Assembly (NCBI GenBank): GCA_003116995.1
Contig: BDSL01000019.1
Coordinates: 248,001 to 312,000, forward strand
Direction: 5' to 3'
Length of the DNA: 64,000 bases
Source of the DNA: Yamagishiella unicocca
Taxonomy: Eukaryota; Chlorophyta; Chlorophyceae; Chlamydomonadales; Volvocaceae
Shown: positions 1 to 11,950 of the stretch, piece after piece
Numbering within the stretch: position 1 is the first letter of the stretch
How the letters are laid out: each line of letters opens with the position of its first letter
The notes under the pieces: generated by a model
Told to the model about the DNA's origin: nothing
Database searches by the model: none
What the model saw: only the letters and a program-made list of their open reading frames with translations
Translations under genes and position numbers: made by a program

Positions 1-312
1 CTGTGAACAGCAGCTGCGGGCCGTACAGGACTCGGCAACACTGCCTGGGCTCAGGGACAGAGGAGTCCGAGAGAGGCCTCGACACTTCGCCTGTGCGTAC
101 CCTCCGCTAAGGCTGTCACGATAAACGCCGGCACGGAAACCAAATACTCGAGGCGCTGCCTCGCATGCATCCAGCTCGCTGGAAACAACCATCAACTCTC
201 AACGAAGTGTGTCTTATATGTCGAAACCCACGGCGCACCGACCACCGGATTCAGCTACTGCTGCGACCACCACGTCGGGGCCGCCCCGCCTCCAGCCAGT
301 CTCGCTCCCCGC
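1..312. other. Non-coding flank downstream of the first gene
   Basis: This stretch lies 3' of the minus-strand gene whose stop is at 313. The short open frames on either strand lack splice partners and look compositional. It is probably 3' UTR and intergenic DNA. I see no RNA gene or repeat in it. Confidence 0.4.
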
Positions 313-3300
313 TCAGCCCCTGCCCAGCGCTAGCAGGTCGGGGCTGCGCAGCTGCTGCAGCGTGCGCTGCGGGATGAGGTCGTCGCCGCCACGGCCGAGC
401 TGCAGGGGCAGGGCAAGGGGGCAGCCGTAGTGGTCGAGAGGTAATGCGAGTGTCACGAGGTAGGCGGTTGAGGCGTGTGTGGACTGTCTCTGGCTCCTTT
501 GGGACTGTGTACGCCATCCTTGTCGCGGAGACAGTAACCCAACCCCAGCGGCTACGTATGTCACATATGGCCCTTGTGGACACACTGACCCTCCCGCACT
601 CCCGGGCCTCACCCGCTGGCCGCGACGGGCCCCGCCCGCCTCCCCGTGGCGCTGGCGGGCATTTTGAGCTGCCTCTTGCTCGTCCAGGCCCTGGCAAGAC
701 ATGGCAAGCCGAAGGCACCGACAAGCATTAGCGATTGCACTATTAGTCGGTTGACGTACGAGTGTTTACAATGATGACAGCAACTGTGTGGAAACCGGCA
801 CCCTGTGTTAGCATCCTATTGGTGGCTTCGAGGGCCACCCGGGCAACGTGGCTTCAAGGAAGCTCTAGACTCACAGTGTTGACTGCCGCCGCCCCCAGAA
901 CCATGGCTGCACCGCTCAGCACGGACACGCCGACGAAACCCACGACGTTGCGGACGAGGCCAAAGAGGCCGCCCCCCCGCCGGCGACCACCGCGGCGGCC
1001 GCGTCGACCTGGAGCACCTGTGCGGCCGGAGGGACGGGCAGCAGGGTGGGTTGGGACAGGAGCAGCAGGGAGGGGGCTCCTACGACCTAAACCTTTGCCG
1101 AGCACGTTGCGGAACTAAGTTCTGTTGAGGCGCCGTCAACGCGATGAACCGCCACCTGGTGACCTCTCAACCTGGTGAACCCCCATACCTTCTTTCCGCC
1201 CGCCCCACTCACCTGGCAGCGGCTCTGTGTCCGCCAGACTGACGTTGTCCCACGTGGCACCGGAGGCGGGGTACTGGCCGCTGTCCAGGGATTGGTGACC
1301 CGAAGGAGGCTGGGAGCCGTAGCGCACCTGGGCACCGGCCGCCGCACCGCCGCCGCTGGTGCCGGGCCTTGTTGGCGGGCCCGCCATGGGATAGTCGCGG
1401 AGGCTGCTGGGGACCGACGGGGGGAGAGGGTAGGCGCCGCCGTTGGCCGCTGCCATGTAGGCGGGAGGGGGGTGCGGGTAGCCGGTGGCGCCGTAGGGGT
1501 GGGCCGCTGCTGCCGCGACTGCGGCTGCGTGGGCTGGGTGCTGGGCGTAGAGCTGCTGCGCGTGGTGGTGCTGGAGGCCGTGCGGCCCAGACGGGTGCGT
1601 GCCAGCGTAGGGGCCCATAGGGTGGGTTCCGACAGCACCCTCCAGGGTGCCCTGTTGGGCGATGTGCTGGTGGAGCAGTGGGTACGGCGGCGGGAGCTGC
1701 CCGGCCTGGAGGTTTACGGCGTTCGGGTGCTGGCGTGTGGCGACGTACCGCGAAGGTATGTTCGCTGCGAGAGGGTGAGGAGGTGGTGGTGGCTGTGGGT
1801 GCTGGTGAGCGGTGGCGGCGAGCAGCCCGATGGCGTCAAGCTCGGCGGCTGCGGCGGCAGCGGCGGCACCCTCAGCCACGATCTCCATGCCGGCAGGGGC
1901 GCGATGTTGTGGTGGCTGTGGTGGCGGCATGGCGGTGGCGATGTTGACGCCGCTCTGGCGACGGCGCGGCTCGACGCCGACGTAAGACCTGCACGACGGG
2001 AAACGTTGGCGTCGCCGGGGGATGAGAAAGCTCTCAACGCGGTGGGCGGGTGTCGTGTGCGATGCGCGGACCTACCGACGACGGGATGGACCTCGACCGA
2101 CGCCGCCACACCGAAACATTCGCTCCCACACCCCCAGCCCGTAGCCCTACCGCCGGCGCTTCCTCCCTGCCCACCTGTTTGCGTTGAGGGACTCCTGGCT
2201 GCGCATGGCCGCCTCCATGGCGTGCGAGGACCGCGAAGCGGCGGCAGCCATGTCCCCGCCGCCGGGCAGCAGCGGCACAGCTGACTGCGCGGCGGCGTGC
2301 TGAGGCGTGGACGCCGTGGACCGGGTCGCCGCCGCCGCCTGCCCGGCTGACCGCGCGTGCCCCAGCAGCGCCACCCGGTGGTCGGGGCTGCCGGTGTCGT
2401 AGTCGCGGCCCTCGGCGCTGTTCACCTCGTCCTCGTCATCCTCGTACTCTTCGCGGCGGTGACGCGGGTGGTGGTGGCAGATAGATTGGGCGGGTTGGTG
2501 ACGCGGGTGGTGGCAAAAATGGAAAACGCGGCCTGCCTATAACAAGCAGCGACACAGCAACAAGCAATGCAATGCCACCGCACAGGCGCGCTTCTGGGCT
2601 CAGGCTGGTGCCTCAGCATTGCCTCACATTCACCTGGGTCCCGCGCGTACACACCTGCTCCCGGCGCCTGGCTCAGCTGCGGCCTGTGCGGGCCGCTGAC
2701 GCACGAGTCCATGTTGCACATGGTGGTGGCGGTGGAGGCGACGACGTCGTGGGACAGCGAGGGCCTGGTGCGACGGCGGGAGAGGGGGGCCGGCCGGGGA
2801 GGTCGCAGCGGAGGTGGGGCCAAGTCGGTCTTAGGTCATGGTGTTGGCCTCATGTGATGGCAGAGAAGCGGCGGTATGGCGTGCGGCTTCGCACAGCCCC
2901 CCCCCGCATCGCAAAGGGCCCCCCGCCCTGTACTGCTCAGACCTCCCACCCACAGCCCTAAGCCCCACCGGAGGTCGTCGTCGCAATCCGGTGAGTCCGT
3001 CTTCCGCGACTGGAGCTGTAGCTTCTGCAGCAGCAGCGCCGCGTCCTTGGCGGAGTGCTCAGCCGGCAGCTGGCCGCGGGCCTGGGACGACGCCTCGGCA
3101 ATGCCGGCGACCTCCGCGCCGGTGTTGTCCTGCGGCAGGCGGCTTCCAGGTTCCGGCCCCTGCTGTTGGGGCTCCTGGTGGAGGGACAGGCCTTGTGGCT
3201 GCAGCGCGTCGGCGGGGCTGGGCGCGGGGAGGGCCAGGGTGGGGGCGCACACGTCCGACGTGGGGACTTCGCGCTCGCGGCCCTCGGCGATGGCTGACAG

Positions 3301-4585
3301 GCCCACGATGGACGCCACCTGGCAGCAATAGGAGGGAGAGGGAGCAAAGGACGTGTGCGAAGGGGGCATGAAGGGTGAACCTCGGCGGTTGACGGGGAAG
3401 CTAGGGGAATCGAGGCGGCGCGGTCCAGGGCGGGCGACAGGATGTGGTGGCCCTGAGGTGGTCACACGCGTGGAGGCGGCTAGTCCGTCCTCAGACCATT
3501 CGCGCTGCAAGCTGACACCTAGCGCCGAGTGGAGGGATTGGTGCTGTGTCCAGGCTGGGCAGCTTTCAGGAGTTCGACTGTGTGGTGGCGTGTAAGACGT
3601 CCGATTAGCCCGCCCCCGGGCTGGCCTATCCTCCGCCGGCGCACCAGCGAGTCGCCCGGGTGCAGGTTGCGACCGTAGGCTTGATCCCTGCGGATTGGAG
3701 GCATGGGCAGGAAATGTTGATGAGTGGGGCAGTATGTTACTTCCTGGGATGACAGGAAGTGGGCAAGGAACGTGGTTGGGGCTTCGCACGCACCTGCGGC
3801 GAGGGACTAGGCGTGGAGGCGCCTTCCTGGTCCATTTGATGTTCATGTGCCGTGGAGAGACCGGCTCGTCTGGGCGGAGCTCGATGAAGCGCTCAACCTC
3901 CTCAAACATTTTCTGGCGTTGCAAGATTGCAAGGGAACAGTTGTTGAGGAGTCAAGGATCAGCACCGAGAGCATGGCCTGTCCGAGCATGGCCTGTCCTG
4001 CACGAGGCGAGAGACCTCGTCGGCTTACCTGGCTTTCCGTGACTCTGCCGGTGCACTCCCGGACTGCGGCTAGCACCCCCCTGCGGGCTTTCTCGACCTT
4101 AATGAGAACCTTTCTCTGCAGGATCAGATATAGCCAGAAAGTGGGTTTATCCTTGGGCTGGGTAGACTGCGGTCGGGCAGGAAGCACAGCAAATTGTGGG
4201 TCCTCACCTTGCTGATAGACGGCGGTGGGTTATCGTGCTCCAAAATGCAGTTCTCAAGCTCTTCTAACATTGACCTGGATATATACCAGGAGGACGATGC
4301 TGTCAAAATCATCGGCAATCGAAGTCGTTGTTAATGCGGACACCCCCGCGCCACAGATGCTCACTTCAAGAGCGATAGCGCCGCTAGTTCATCCGTCCTG
4401 ACATCAGATGCAAGTCGGATGTTGCTTAAAATGTATTTTTGTTGTTTCGCCGTGCTGTCCACTAGTAGCCTGGTGCGCAGCAAGGCGGATTCTGCGCCGG
4501 TCTCATTGTATGAACGCGGGGGTAGACCCGCGTGCGCAAGTTCCATCTGTTCAGTCCTTGTCCGTATGGGCGCCACACCGAACAT
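313..4585 (-). CDS. Hypothetical protein, helical N-terminus, single membrane segment near C-terminus (12 exons, about 784 aa)
   Basis: I do not recognise the family. Twelve exons join with matching phases from an ATG at 4585 to a TGA at 313: 4585-4365, 4274-4208, 4115-4029, 3912-3794, 3687-3645, 3318-2969, 2764-2655, 2448-2175, 1988-1213, 1017-875, 690-613 and 399-313 (2,355 nt). Residues 1-170 are charged and helical, possibly coiled coil (segments such as SMLEELENCILEHD and KMFEEVERFIELRPDE). The middle is acidic, then very rich in Gln, His, Pro and Ala, typical of algal low-complexity inserts. Exon 10 encodes one hydrophobic stretch of about 27 residues (LFGLVRNVVGFVGVSVLSG onwards), a likely membrane helix, followed by a basic tail of about 55 residues. 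A tail-anchored or type II membrane protein is an inference. The start could be an in-frame ATG at 4546. It is divergently arranged with the gene starting at 4976. Confidence 0.66.
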
Positions 4586-4975
4586 GTCTGCACTACTTTG
4601 GTGTAATATGCCAGAATGCTTTCACCCCGGACCGGCGATGGAGTTCGAGGTGAAAATGTTAACCGAGAGGGCTTTGTAACCTTATCAGGTATGCGTATAT
4701 CACAGCTTTTAGAGTGAGACAAGCTAAGACATTCATGCTACGCTGTTGTCGTTATCAAGCTGCGGCATTGGTTGTTTTGGGCCCCGTCGTCCCAGTTCCG
4801 GATCCACGATTTCACGGCACATCGGACTTACCTTGTGTCATGGACTCAATGTTTCTACGTGTTACCAGCAGAAAAAAAGTGTTATGTCTCTGTGATGGTT
4901 TCCTAAAGCGTTGTCGTTGCACAAGGAACCGCGCAGCGTATGCCGTTGCGTGTGACTAGCTGCGTCATACGCATC
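4586..4975. promoter_or_regulatory. Divergent intergenic promoter region
   Basis: These 390 bp separate two start codons that face away from each other (minus gene at 4585, plus gene at 4976), so both promoters must lie here. Base composition is visibly lower in GC than the flanking exons. I see no convincing TATA box. Confidence 0.4.
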
Positions 4976-7900
4976 ATGGCAACTAGACCACTAACATGGG
5001 TAGCACAGCGTACGTCGGTGCTGGTCTTTTTGTGTCAAGTGGCGCTGAGCGCTCACCTGACCTGTGAGTCTCCTAGGCCAGTTGCACGTCCTCGGGCGTT
5101 TGGCTCCTTCAACTACACTCACAGGTGTGGGGCTGAGAGGCGTGGTGCGCTGGCGTACCTGACCGGCGGCATCTGCTTGTTCATTGTGGTCCCCTTTCGG
5201 AAGGTCCAAAGCGGCCAGATTGATGGGCGATTTGCATAAGGACTCCTCACGTCGAGGTCCGTGCAGAAGTTTCTGCCACTACGTCCTGCGTTACAGTTGC
5301 GCTGTATCGCTGTGAAGGGGAAGCTACGGCACGGAACGTGCACATAGGCTTTGGCCCGGACCGTTTCACCACGTGTAGCGCAGCGGGCTGGGAGGGTGGC
5401 GAGAAACCCCGTTGACACGACGTAGCGGGCGAGGGGGAGGAGTTCCTACGCGGCGGGTTTGCTTCGGCACACCTGCCGGCATCACTCTCACACTTACCCA
5501 CGCACCCAACCTGCCCCTCCTTGTGGCTTGCGGTTCGGGCCCTTTGGTCTCCCCTCCCGACGAGAAGCTGCGGCCATGTCACAACAGGGTCTAGAGGTTT
5601 AGGGTTTTGTGAGCCCGCCCCAAGAACAAGCACGGCAGCTGCCCCCATCCCGACCCCACGTTGGACGATACCACTCCCCCCCTGCCTTGCGCGTTAATTG
5701 CAACTCCCCTAGCCGCTGGGGAGCTTGGCACATCAGCCCTCCTAACCCCATCCTCCGGCCCCCTTCCCGCCCTTTCCAGCATACGAACCAGCACGACCAA
5801 CAGCACTGCAGTGCAGCGGCTGTTCAACCAGGGTATGGTGCTGGCGGCTGGATACAACCAGGAGGAGGCGATCAACGCCTTTATTACGGCGGTGCAGTAC
5901 GACAAGTACTGCGCCATGTGCTGGTGGGGAGTGGCGTACGCGAGAGGTCAGCCGCTGGCGATGGAGGCGGGCTGGGCGGGTGGAGGGCTACTGGAGCACC
6001 CCCGGCAGTTGGAGCGCGGAGGGCCGGAGAGGGGGAAGCATGGAGGGCCGGAGAGGGGGTAGCGTAGAAACGCCGGGGATAGGTGGGGTGCGGGAGGGGG
6101 CAAGGGGCAGGCCGGAGGGGGGCGGGCCTGGAAGCGGGTTTGCATCTTGGCTGCCAGCCGGTCTTTCCGGGGTTGCTGCAGCCGCAGTAGCTGCGGCCAC
6201 GTGGCGCACCTCCGCTAACGGTCGCAACCGACTGCTCCCCCCCGACCTCCCCTTCTTCCCTGGCGCCCACCTCGGATCACCTGACCTTTCGGCCCCCAGC
6301 AGCGACCAGCCCGACCCCTCCCCATTCCGACACCCCTGCCCACCCCTCCTCCGCGCCCTTCCCCCCCGGCCCTTCCCGCCCCCTCCCCCTTACAGGCCCC
6401 TTCCAGAACAAGCCCGCGATGCAGCCGCCCGCCAACTCCGTCGACGCCGACGCGTACCCGCGTTACAGCCAGGCTGACATGGCGGGGGCGGTGCGGGCGA
6501 TCACATACGCGGCGGCGCTGGTGGGGCTGATACAACTGGAGGACGCAAACTCGACCGCGGAGGCGACGGCGGCGTTGCTGAGGGCGAGGCACCAGCCTCC
6601 CGCCAGCCCCGGCTCCGCCTCCCCCCCGCCACGTCCCCCCCCTCCCAACTTCCCCCCCGCCAGCCCCGGCCCCACCTCCCCCCCCCGACCGCCAGCGACC
6701 TTCCGCCGCCTCTTCAAGCGACTGCGGCCCTGCGGGGACCCCGCTGCAAAGAGCCCCCCAGCACCGGGTTCGGGGCGGCGGAGGCTGACGGGCGAGGCGG
6801 TTGACGACGCTGCGAGTCCCCCCAACTTCCCCCCGGATTTCCCGGTTCCCCCCCAACCGAACCAGCCCTCTACGCCGTCAATGCCGTACCCCCCGCCCCA
6901 GCCCTTCTCCTTCCCGGCGCTCTCCCTGGAGCGCCACTACATTGCCGCCATGGCGGACCGGCTGAGCGTGAGGGCGCTGTACGGCCAGGAGTGGGAGTGG
7001 GCGGAGCGGCGGTACGCCAGAGACATGATGGTGGGTGCAAGCGGTGGAGGCGATCGGCGAGGCGTAGGGGGAGGGATATGCAAGGGTGGAGGTGAGAGCT
7101 GTGGTCCGGCACAAGAGAGGCCGTAGAGGGGGGAGTTGAAAGCCGTAGAGGAGGGGTGAGGCACCGCGGCTAGGGTTTCTGGGGGGGGTAAGGAGGGGAG
7201 GGTTTTGAGGAAGGACTGCGTCTGCCCCGCCAGATGTCCGCCTCCCGGCCCCCCCCCAGTCACCTGGCCGCCATCCATGCATCCCTCTTCGGCGGCCTAA
7301 CCGACTCCTTGGTCCTACCGCCGGGTCCTCCCACGGAACCCCCAATTCGGCCCCCTCTCCCCGGCCCCCGAACTCACCCCCTCCTCCCCCGGTCTCTCCC
7401 CCTTCCCCTGGTCGTCCTGCCAGAAAGTGGCCGCCTGTGTGCCAACGGACGCGGACGCCCCCGCCCTGGCGGCTGAGGCCCTCGCCAACTTGACCCCCTG
7501 GGACTTCGTAGACCCGCAAACAGGTGGGGCAGGGGAGGGGAGGGAGGGAAGGGGAAGGGGCGGGGAGGGGAGAGACGGAGATTGAAGGGGAGGGGAGAGA
7601 CGGGGAGGGCAAGGGAGGGACGGGGAGGGGCAGCTTATGGTCACGTGGAGCGAGAGGGGCAGCTCAGGAATGCGTATTTGGCGCAGAAGGGCAGCCGGAG
7701 CAGCGCAGGGCGGCACATGGGCAAGGCGGTGTCAGGGTGTGGTGTCAACGCACTCCTGGAGCAGCTGGCCTTGTGTGTTTCGGCGTTAGGGGCCGATGTG
7801 TGGGGAGTGGGGGCCCTTCCACGCCACCCAACTGCCACCTGCTGACCAAGCGCCAACCACCAACCTCCAACCGCTCAGGCGCCCCCCGTGAGACCACCCC

Positions 7901-10900
7901 CCTGGTGCTGGAGATGATCAACACGGCTCTGGAGAGGAACCCGCTGCAGCCGCTGGCGCTGCACTTGCATGTACGGCTGCGGCGGTTGGGTCCAGGGGGG
8001 GAGGAGGCGGTAGAGAAATACCGATGAATTGGCACAGGACAGGGGGCGTCACTAGGTTCGGGAAGGGGGTGTCACTAGGTTCAGGAAGGGGAGCTCCGCC
8101 GCCCAGACGGTGTCGTCCCCCAGGGGTGGGGAACAGCTGGGGTGTTTCGCTTTGCTGCGGCCGGCCACCACCACCACCACTACCTCCACCACCGCCACCA
8201 CCACCAGCTCACCCATGTATAGACATCGGTCAGGGGAAAGTCATGACGCGTCCCGCACCGCCGCCCTGCCCCCCCTTCCCTCCCTGTTCCGTCCCGCACC
8301 GCGCAGATCCACGTCACAGAGGGGATGGCCACTGGGAGGGGCGACAACTCGGCAGGTGCGGGGGCCCGCTCGGAAGGGAAGGAGGGGGAAGCGCGCCGGA
8401 GGGGGGAGCGGACGGTCTGCAGGGACAGTGTCGTACCGCCGTACGGTCCGCGGATCCATCGCTGCGATCCATCTCTCTGGGGGAAGAGGGCCTACCAGGC
8501 GGAAGAAGCCCTCGGAAGAGATCACGCGGTTCGAGGATGCAGCAGCAGCGGGTTTCTCACCCCCATGGATCCTGTTCCCTGGTCCAGTCCGCCTTTTGCC
8601 CAGTCTGGTAAATCTGCTCCGAAACCCCCGCGCACCCCTTTACCCTACCTGCTGCCGCCAGGGCTGGCCGAGGCTTCTGCTGACAAGCTCATGAACTTGC
8701 TGCCCTCCCTGGACCACATGCAACACATGCCCTCGCACAACTACGTGCGAGTGGGCCGCTGGGGGGACGCAGTGCTGGTACGGAGGGGGGGGCAAGGGCG
8801 GGGGGAGGGCAGTGCTGGTGCGGAGGGGGGGTGCAAGGGAGGGAGGAGGGCAGTGCTGGTGCGGAGGGGGGGGCGTGGGAGGGAGGGTTGGGGAAAGCCC
8901 CTGGGAGGGAAGGCAGGGAGGGCGGGCGATGGCTATGCGGGGGGTATGAGACCGGGTTGCGGGCAGTTGGGAGCGGAAAAGGGCGGTTGGCGCACACACG
9001 AAGCGAACCCTGTCCCCCTGCCGATCACTCGCCCCAACCCACCACCTCCCCAGCTCTTACGACCTCTCCTCGGGCGGACCTGCTTGCTCTCTCGACCCCG
9101 CCCCCGCAGTCCAACATCGCCTCCCTGCGAGCCTCCGTCAACGGCAGCCGCGCCTGCCTGGCCTCCGTGTACCCGGAGCACTCGGCAGCCATGCTGGTGT
9201 ACGCGGCCAGCATGGGGGCGGAGCGGGAGACCACGGACCTGTACTCCCGGGTGCTGAGGGAGCTACCCAGGTGGGTGGGTGGGGGGGGGGAATGGCTGCT
9301 GCCAGGGAGGATGTCGCAGGGTTTGTAGGGCGTTGTTATGGCTACTACGAATGCTACTGCGAATGCTACTGCGAATGCTACTGCCGTTGCTACTGCCGTT
9401 GCTACTGCCGATGCCACTGCTGATGCCACTGCTGGTGCTACTGCCGCAGATTCATCACGGATGCTACTGCCAGCTTGGGGGCACAGTGGGTGGCTCCGCT
9501 GATGGTGCGCGTTCGCTTCGCCGAGTGGTCCCGCATCCGCACTTCGCCGCCTCCGCCCATCATCGACGACTCGCGGCTGCTGGCGCTGCTGCCGACGTGG
9601 CCGCCCGCCAACTGGACGGGGGGACCGGACCCAGACTCCGTGACGGATGTCGTCAAGGTGCAGGGACTGGATCCGGTTTTGGCGGTGGATCCAGGACCGG
9701 CCCGCGGCCCGCTGGGTGCGTCCGATTATTCGCAGGTAGGACCAGAGCGCCCCACAGCACACACAGCACACACATAGGCCAGGCCCGGTCAGATATGATG
9801 TTAGCACACAGCACACACACACAGCACAGCACACCCCGAGCTTCAAATCAGGTTCATAAAAGCCGCTCCCTCCTCCGTCTCCTGTCGCTGGGTCGTGCGC
9901 TATGCGCCCTCTGGACTGTCCAGTTTCCGTGGAGTCTTGCGGCTCCGGTAAATTTAAACACACCACTCGCTAACCCAACGCCGTTTCTCAACCTCCCCCC
10001 TCCTAACCAACCGTTGACGAGTCATTTTTTTCGGCAGTCAACCCAAGTCCAATAGCATGCGCGCGCGTCCAGGTGTCCGAAGGCTATGCGCCAGCTACAA
10101 CTCCCATGTCGAGTAATCGGTTCTCTTTTGTAACCAACCCCTCCTTACCTCCCCGGGTCTTCTCACAACACCCCCCTCCCTCCCTCCCTACATTCCCCCC
10201 GTCACGTTACCGGTTCTTTTATGTAACCCTCGCTCCTCCCATCCTCAACCCAGTTCTCCAGGATGCATCTCAAAACGTCTGTCCTAAACGGTTTTTTCTG
10301 GCATCCACGGGTCTTCCTCGAAACCCCACCCCCTCTCCACCCGCTCTCCCCCCGCTCTCCAGGACGGCGCTGAGTTCGCGGTGGCGGCCTGGTACTTCGC
10401 CCGCCTGATGGCCTTCGCTGCAGACCTCGATGAGGCCAGGTCCGTGGCCGGTATCTCCATGACCCGCATGTCTCCGCCGCCGCCACCCGAAAGGGCGCCG
10501 CCGCCGTCGCCGGGCAAGTCCGAAACGGAGGGGATGGCGGAGCAGCTGGTCAAGGACGCGGCGAATGGCGAGCCGGAGTTCACCAGTGCTGAGGTTGCGG
10601 CGGTGGAGGCGGCACGGAAGCTGGTAGAGGAGACGCTCGAGGCGCTCCGCAAGGCGGAGGCGCTGGTGCCGGAGGATGTGCCGGTGCCTCCGGGGCAGGG
10701 ACTGGGCGGTGCACCTGGCTATAAGCTGATGTCGACGGTGCTGCGGCTAGTGAGTGGGTTCATCGTTGGGGGCGGGGTCCTGGCGTCCATTGTCCATCGT
10801 CCCGCGGCTGCACCGACCAGCTAAGTAGTCTGACACACCGCCGCACTCCCCTCCCTACGGTTTTCGTTTCCTCAACCAAGGTCTCCAGCATGCGTTTCGA

Positions 10901-11783
10901 GACGTATGCCGCAAACGGTTTTTTCCGGTTTTCCGGTTTTCCGGTTTTTCCGGTTTTCCTTTTCCGCGCAACTCCCTAGCCCCACCCACACATCGTGGCT
11001 TGGAGGTAGATGATTGCAACTGTGTCCCAACGGTTCCCTCGCAACCGCCGCACTCGGCTGCTCCTCCTGCATTATGCAGATGGCGGAAGCGAGGTTTGCG
11101 CTCCTGGAGGCCAATGTGACGGCCGCGGAGGCACTCCTACGCGAGGCAATTAAGGTGGAGGACGGCGGCGGATACACCGAACCGCCTCGGCTGGGGTCCC
11201 AGCCGGTGCGGCAGTGCCTGGGTGCCGTCATACTGCACCATGGGCGCATAGCGGACGCGTTGAAGGTGAGGGGCTGAGTGAAGGGGTTGGGAAAGGGAAG
11301 GAGGAAGCGTTGCGCCGACTTGGGCGCGCCCCCACCCGCCTACTTATGTTTCACGAGTCCTTGATGCCGTGGCGTCACAAGTTCGTACACGCCGGTCAAT
11401 ACCACTTTGCAAACCCTCCACCCCCTCCCGTCTTGGTTTTTTCGTCCCTTGGCTTCCTGTGTCGGATCTCCTCACTACCCCCCTTCCTCGTCGCACCGCC
11501 TGCCGCCGCCCTCCCACTCCCCCCCCCACCGCCTCAGATCTTCTTGGATGATCTGGAGCGCTACCCGGACAATCCCTGGTCCATCCGCGGCTTGTCGGAT
11601 GCAGTGGATGAGACCAAGAACTACCTGAAGCACGACCACCCGCCGGAGGAAGTGGCCCAGCTGCAGGTGTTGGTGACGGAAGCACAGAAGGTCGTGGATG
11701 CAGCTGTGGCCGCCAACCTAGCTGCACAGCGAGCCACCGCGGTCAGCTGTCCGTCCTTTATTCCGCCGCCCAGGCAAGGATGA
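4976..11783 (+). CDS. Secreted tetratricopeptide-type protein of a bacterial-like family (12 exons, about 857 aa)
   Basis: Twelve exons with consistent phases: 4976-5124, 5780-5946, 6396-7030, 7424-7523, 7879-7970, 8307-8355, 8662-8777, 9110-9270, 9450-9735, 10363-10749, 11080-11265 and 11538-11783. Exon 1 gives a signal-peptide-like start (MATRPLTWVAQRTSVLVFL, then Ala/Cys residues). The mature part follows a family I know mainly from bacteria as TPR-containing secreted proteins: VQRLFNQGMVLAAGYNQEEA, then YDKYCAMCWWGVA, then LANLTPWDF, then HMPSHNYVRVGRW, then a helical-repeat tail (DLERYPDNPWSIRGL). Exon 3 carries an extra Pro/Ser-rich insert of roughly 100 residues that the bacterial proteins lack. 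An in-frame ATG at 4940 is an alternative start. The exon 7 donor could be 8771 instead of 8777, with the same phase. Substrate or partner is unknown. Confidence 0.82.
8766..8885 (+). repeat. Intronic minisatellite
   Basis: Three G-rich copies built on GGGCAGTGCTGGTGCGGAGG lie in the intron that follows exon 7 of the TPR-type gene. The first copy starts at the exon's donor site, so repeat and splice site overlap. Confidence 0.6.
9335..9449 (+). repeat. Tandem GCTACTGC-type repeat abutting a splice acceptor
   Basis: About nine degenerate 12-bp units (GCTACTGCGAAT, GCTACTGCCGTT, GCCACTGCTGAT) run straight into the CTGCCGCAG acceptor of exon 9 of the TPR-type gene. They replace the usual polypyrimidine tract. 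Confidence 0.65.
10255..10325 (+). repeat. Dispersed repeat, copy A
   Basis: The reverse complement contains AAAACCGTTTAGGACAGACG followed by TTTTGAGATGCATCCTGGAG. A 23-bp core is identical to 28262-28284 on the plus strand. It lies in the last 100 bp of an intron of the TPR-type gene and is followed by CCACGGGTCTTCCTCG, which recurs at about 13657. Confidence 0.55.
10876..10965 (+). repeat. Dispersed repeat, diverged copy C, plus CCGGTTTT tandem run
   Basis: The segment at 10880-10925 is a diverged relative of copy A (same order: CTCCAG, CATG, TTTCGAGACG, then AAACGGTTTTTTCCGG). It runs into five or more copies of TTTTCCGG. All of it lies in one intron of the TPR-type gene. Confidence 0.5.
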
Positions 11784-11933
11784 GCGCCGCAGCGGCAGGA
11801 GCAAGAGCGGCGGTGGCCGCAGTGGCGCACCGGCACTCGTTATCTATGGGAAGGGCGACAGCAATCCCACGGCAGGTTGGTTGATTGGTAATCGGTTGGG
11901 AGGTTAGGGCTCTGCGCGCAAGCGCACTTTCCA

Positions 11934-11950
11934 TGTAATCTTTTCATGTA
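11934..11950 (+). terminator. Candidate polyadenylation signals TGTAA for the TPR-type gene
   Basis: TGTAA occurs twice (about 11934 and 11946), roughly 150-165 nt after the stop codon. TGTAA is the usual polyadenylation signal in volvocine algae, so this is a plausible 3' end, though two chance matches cannot be excluded. Confidence 0.45.
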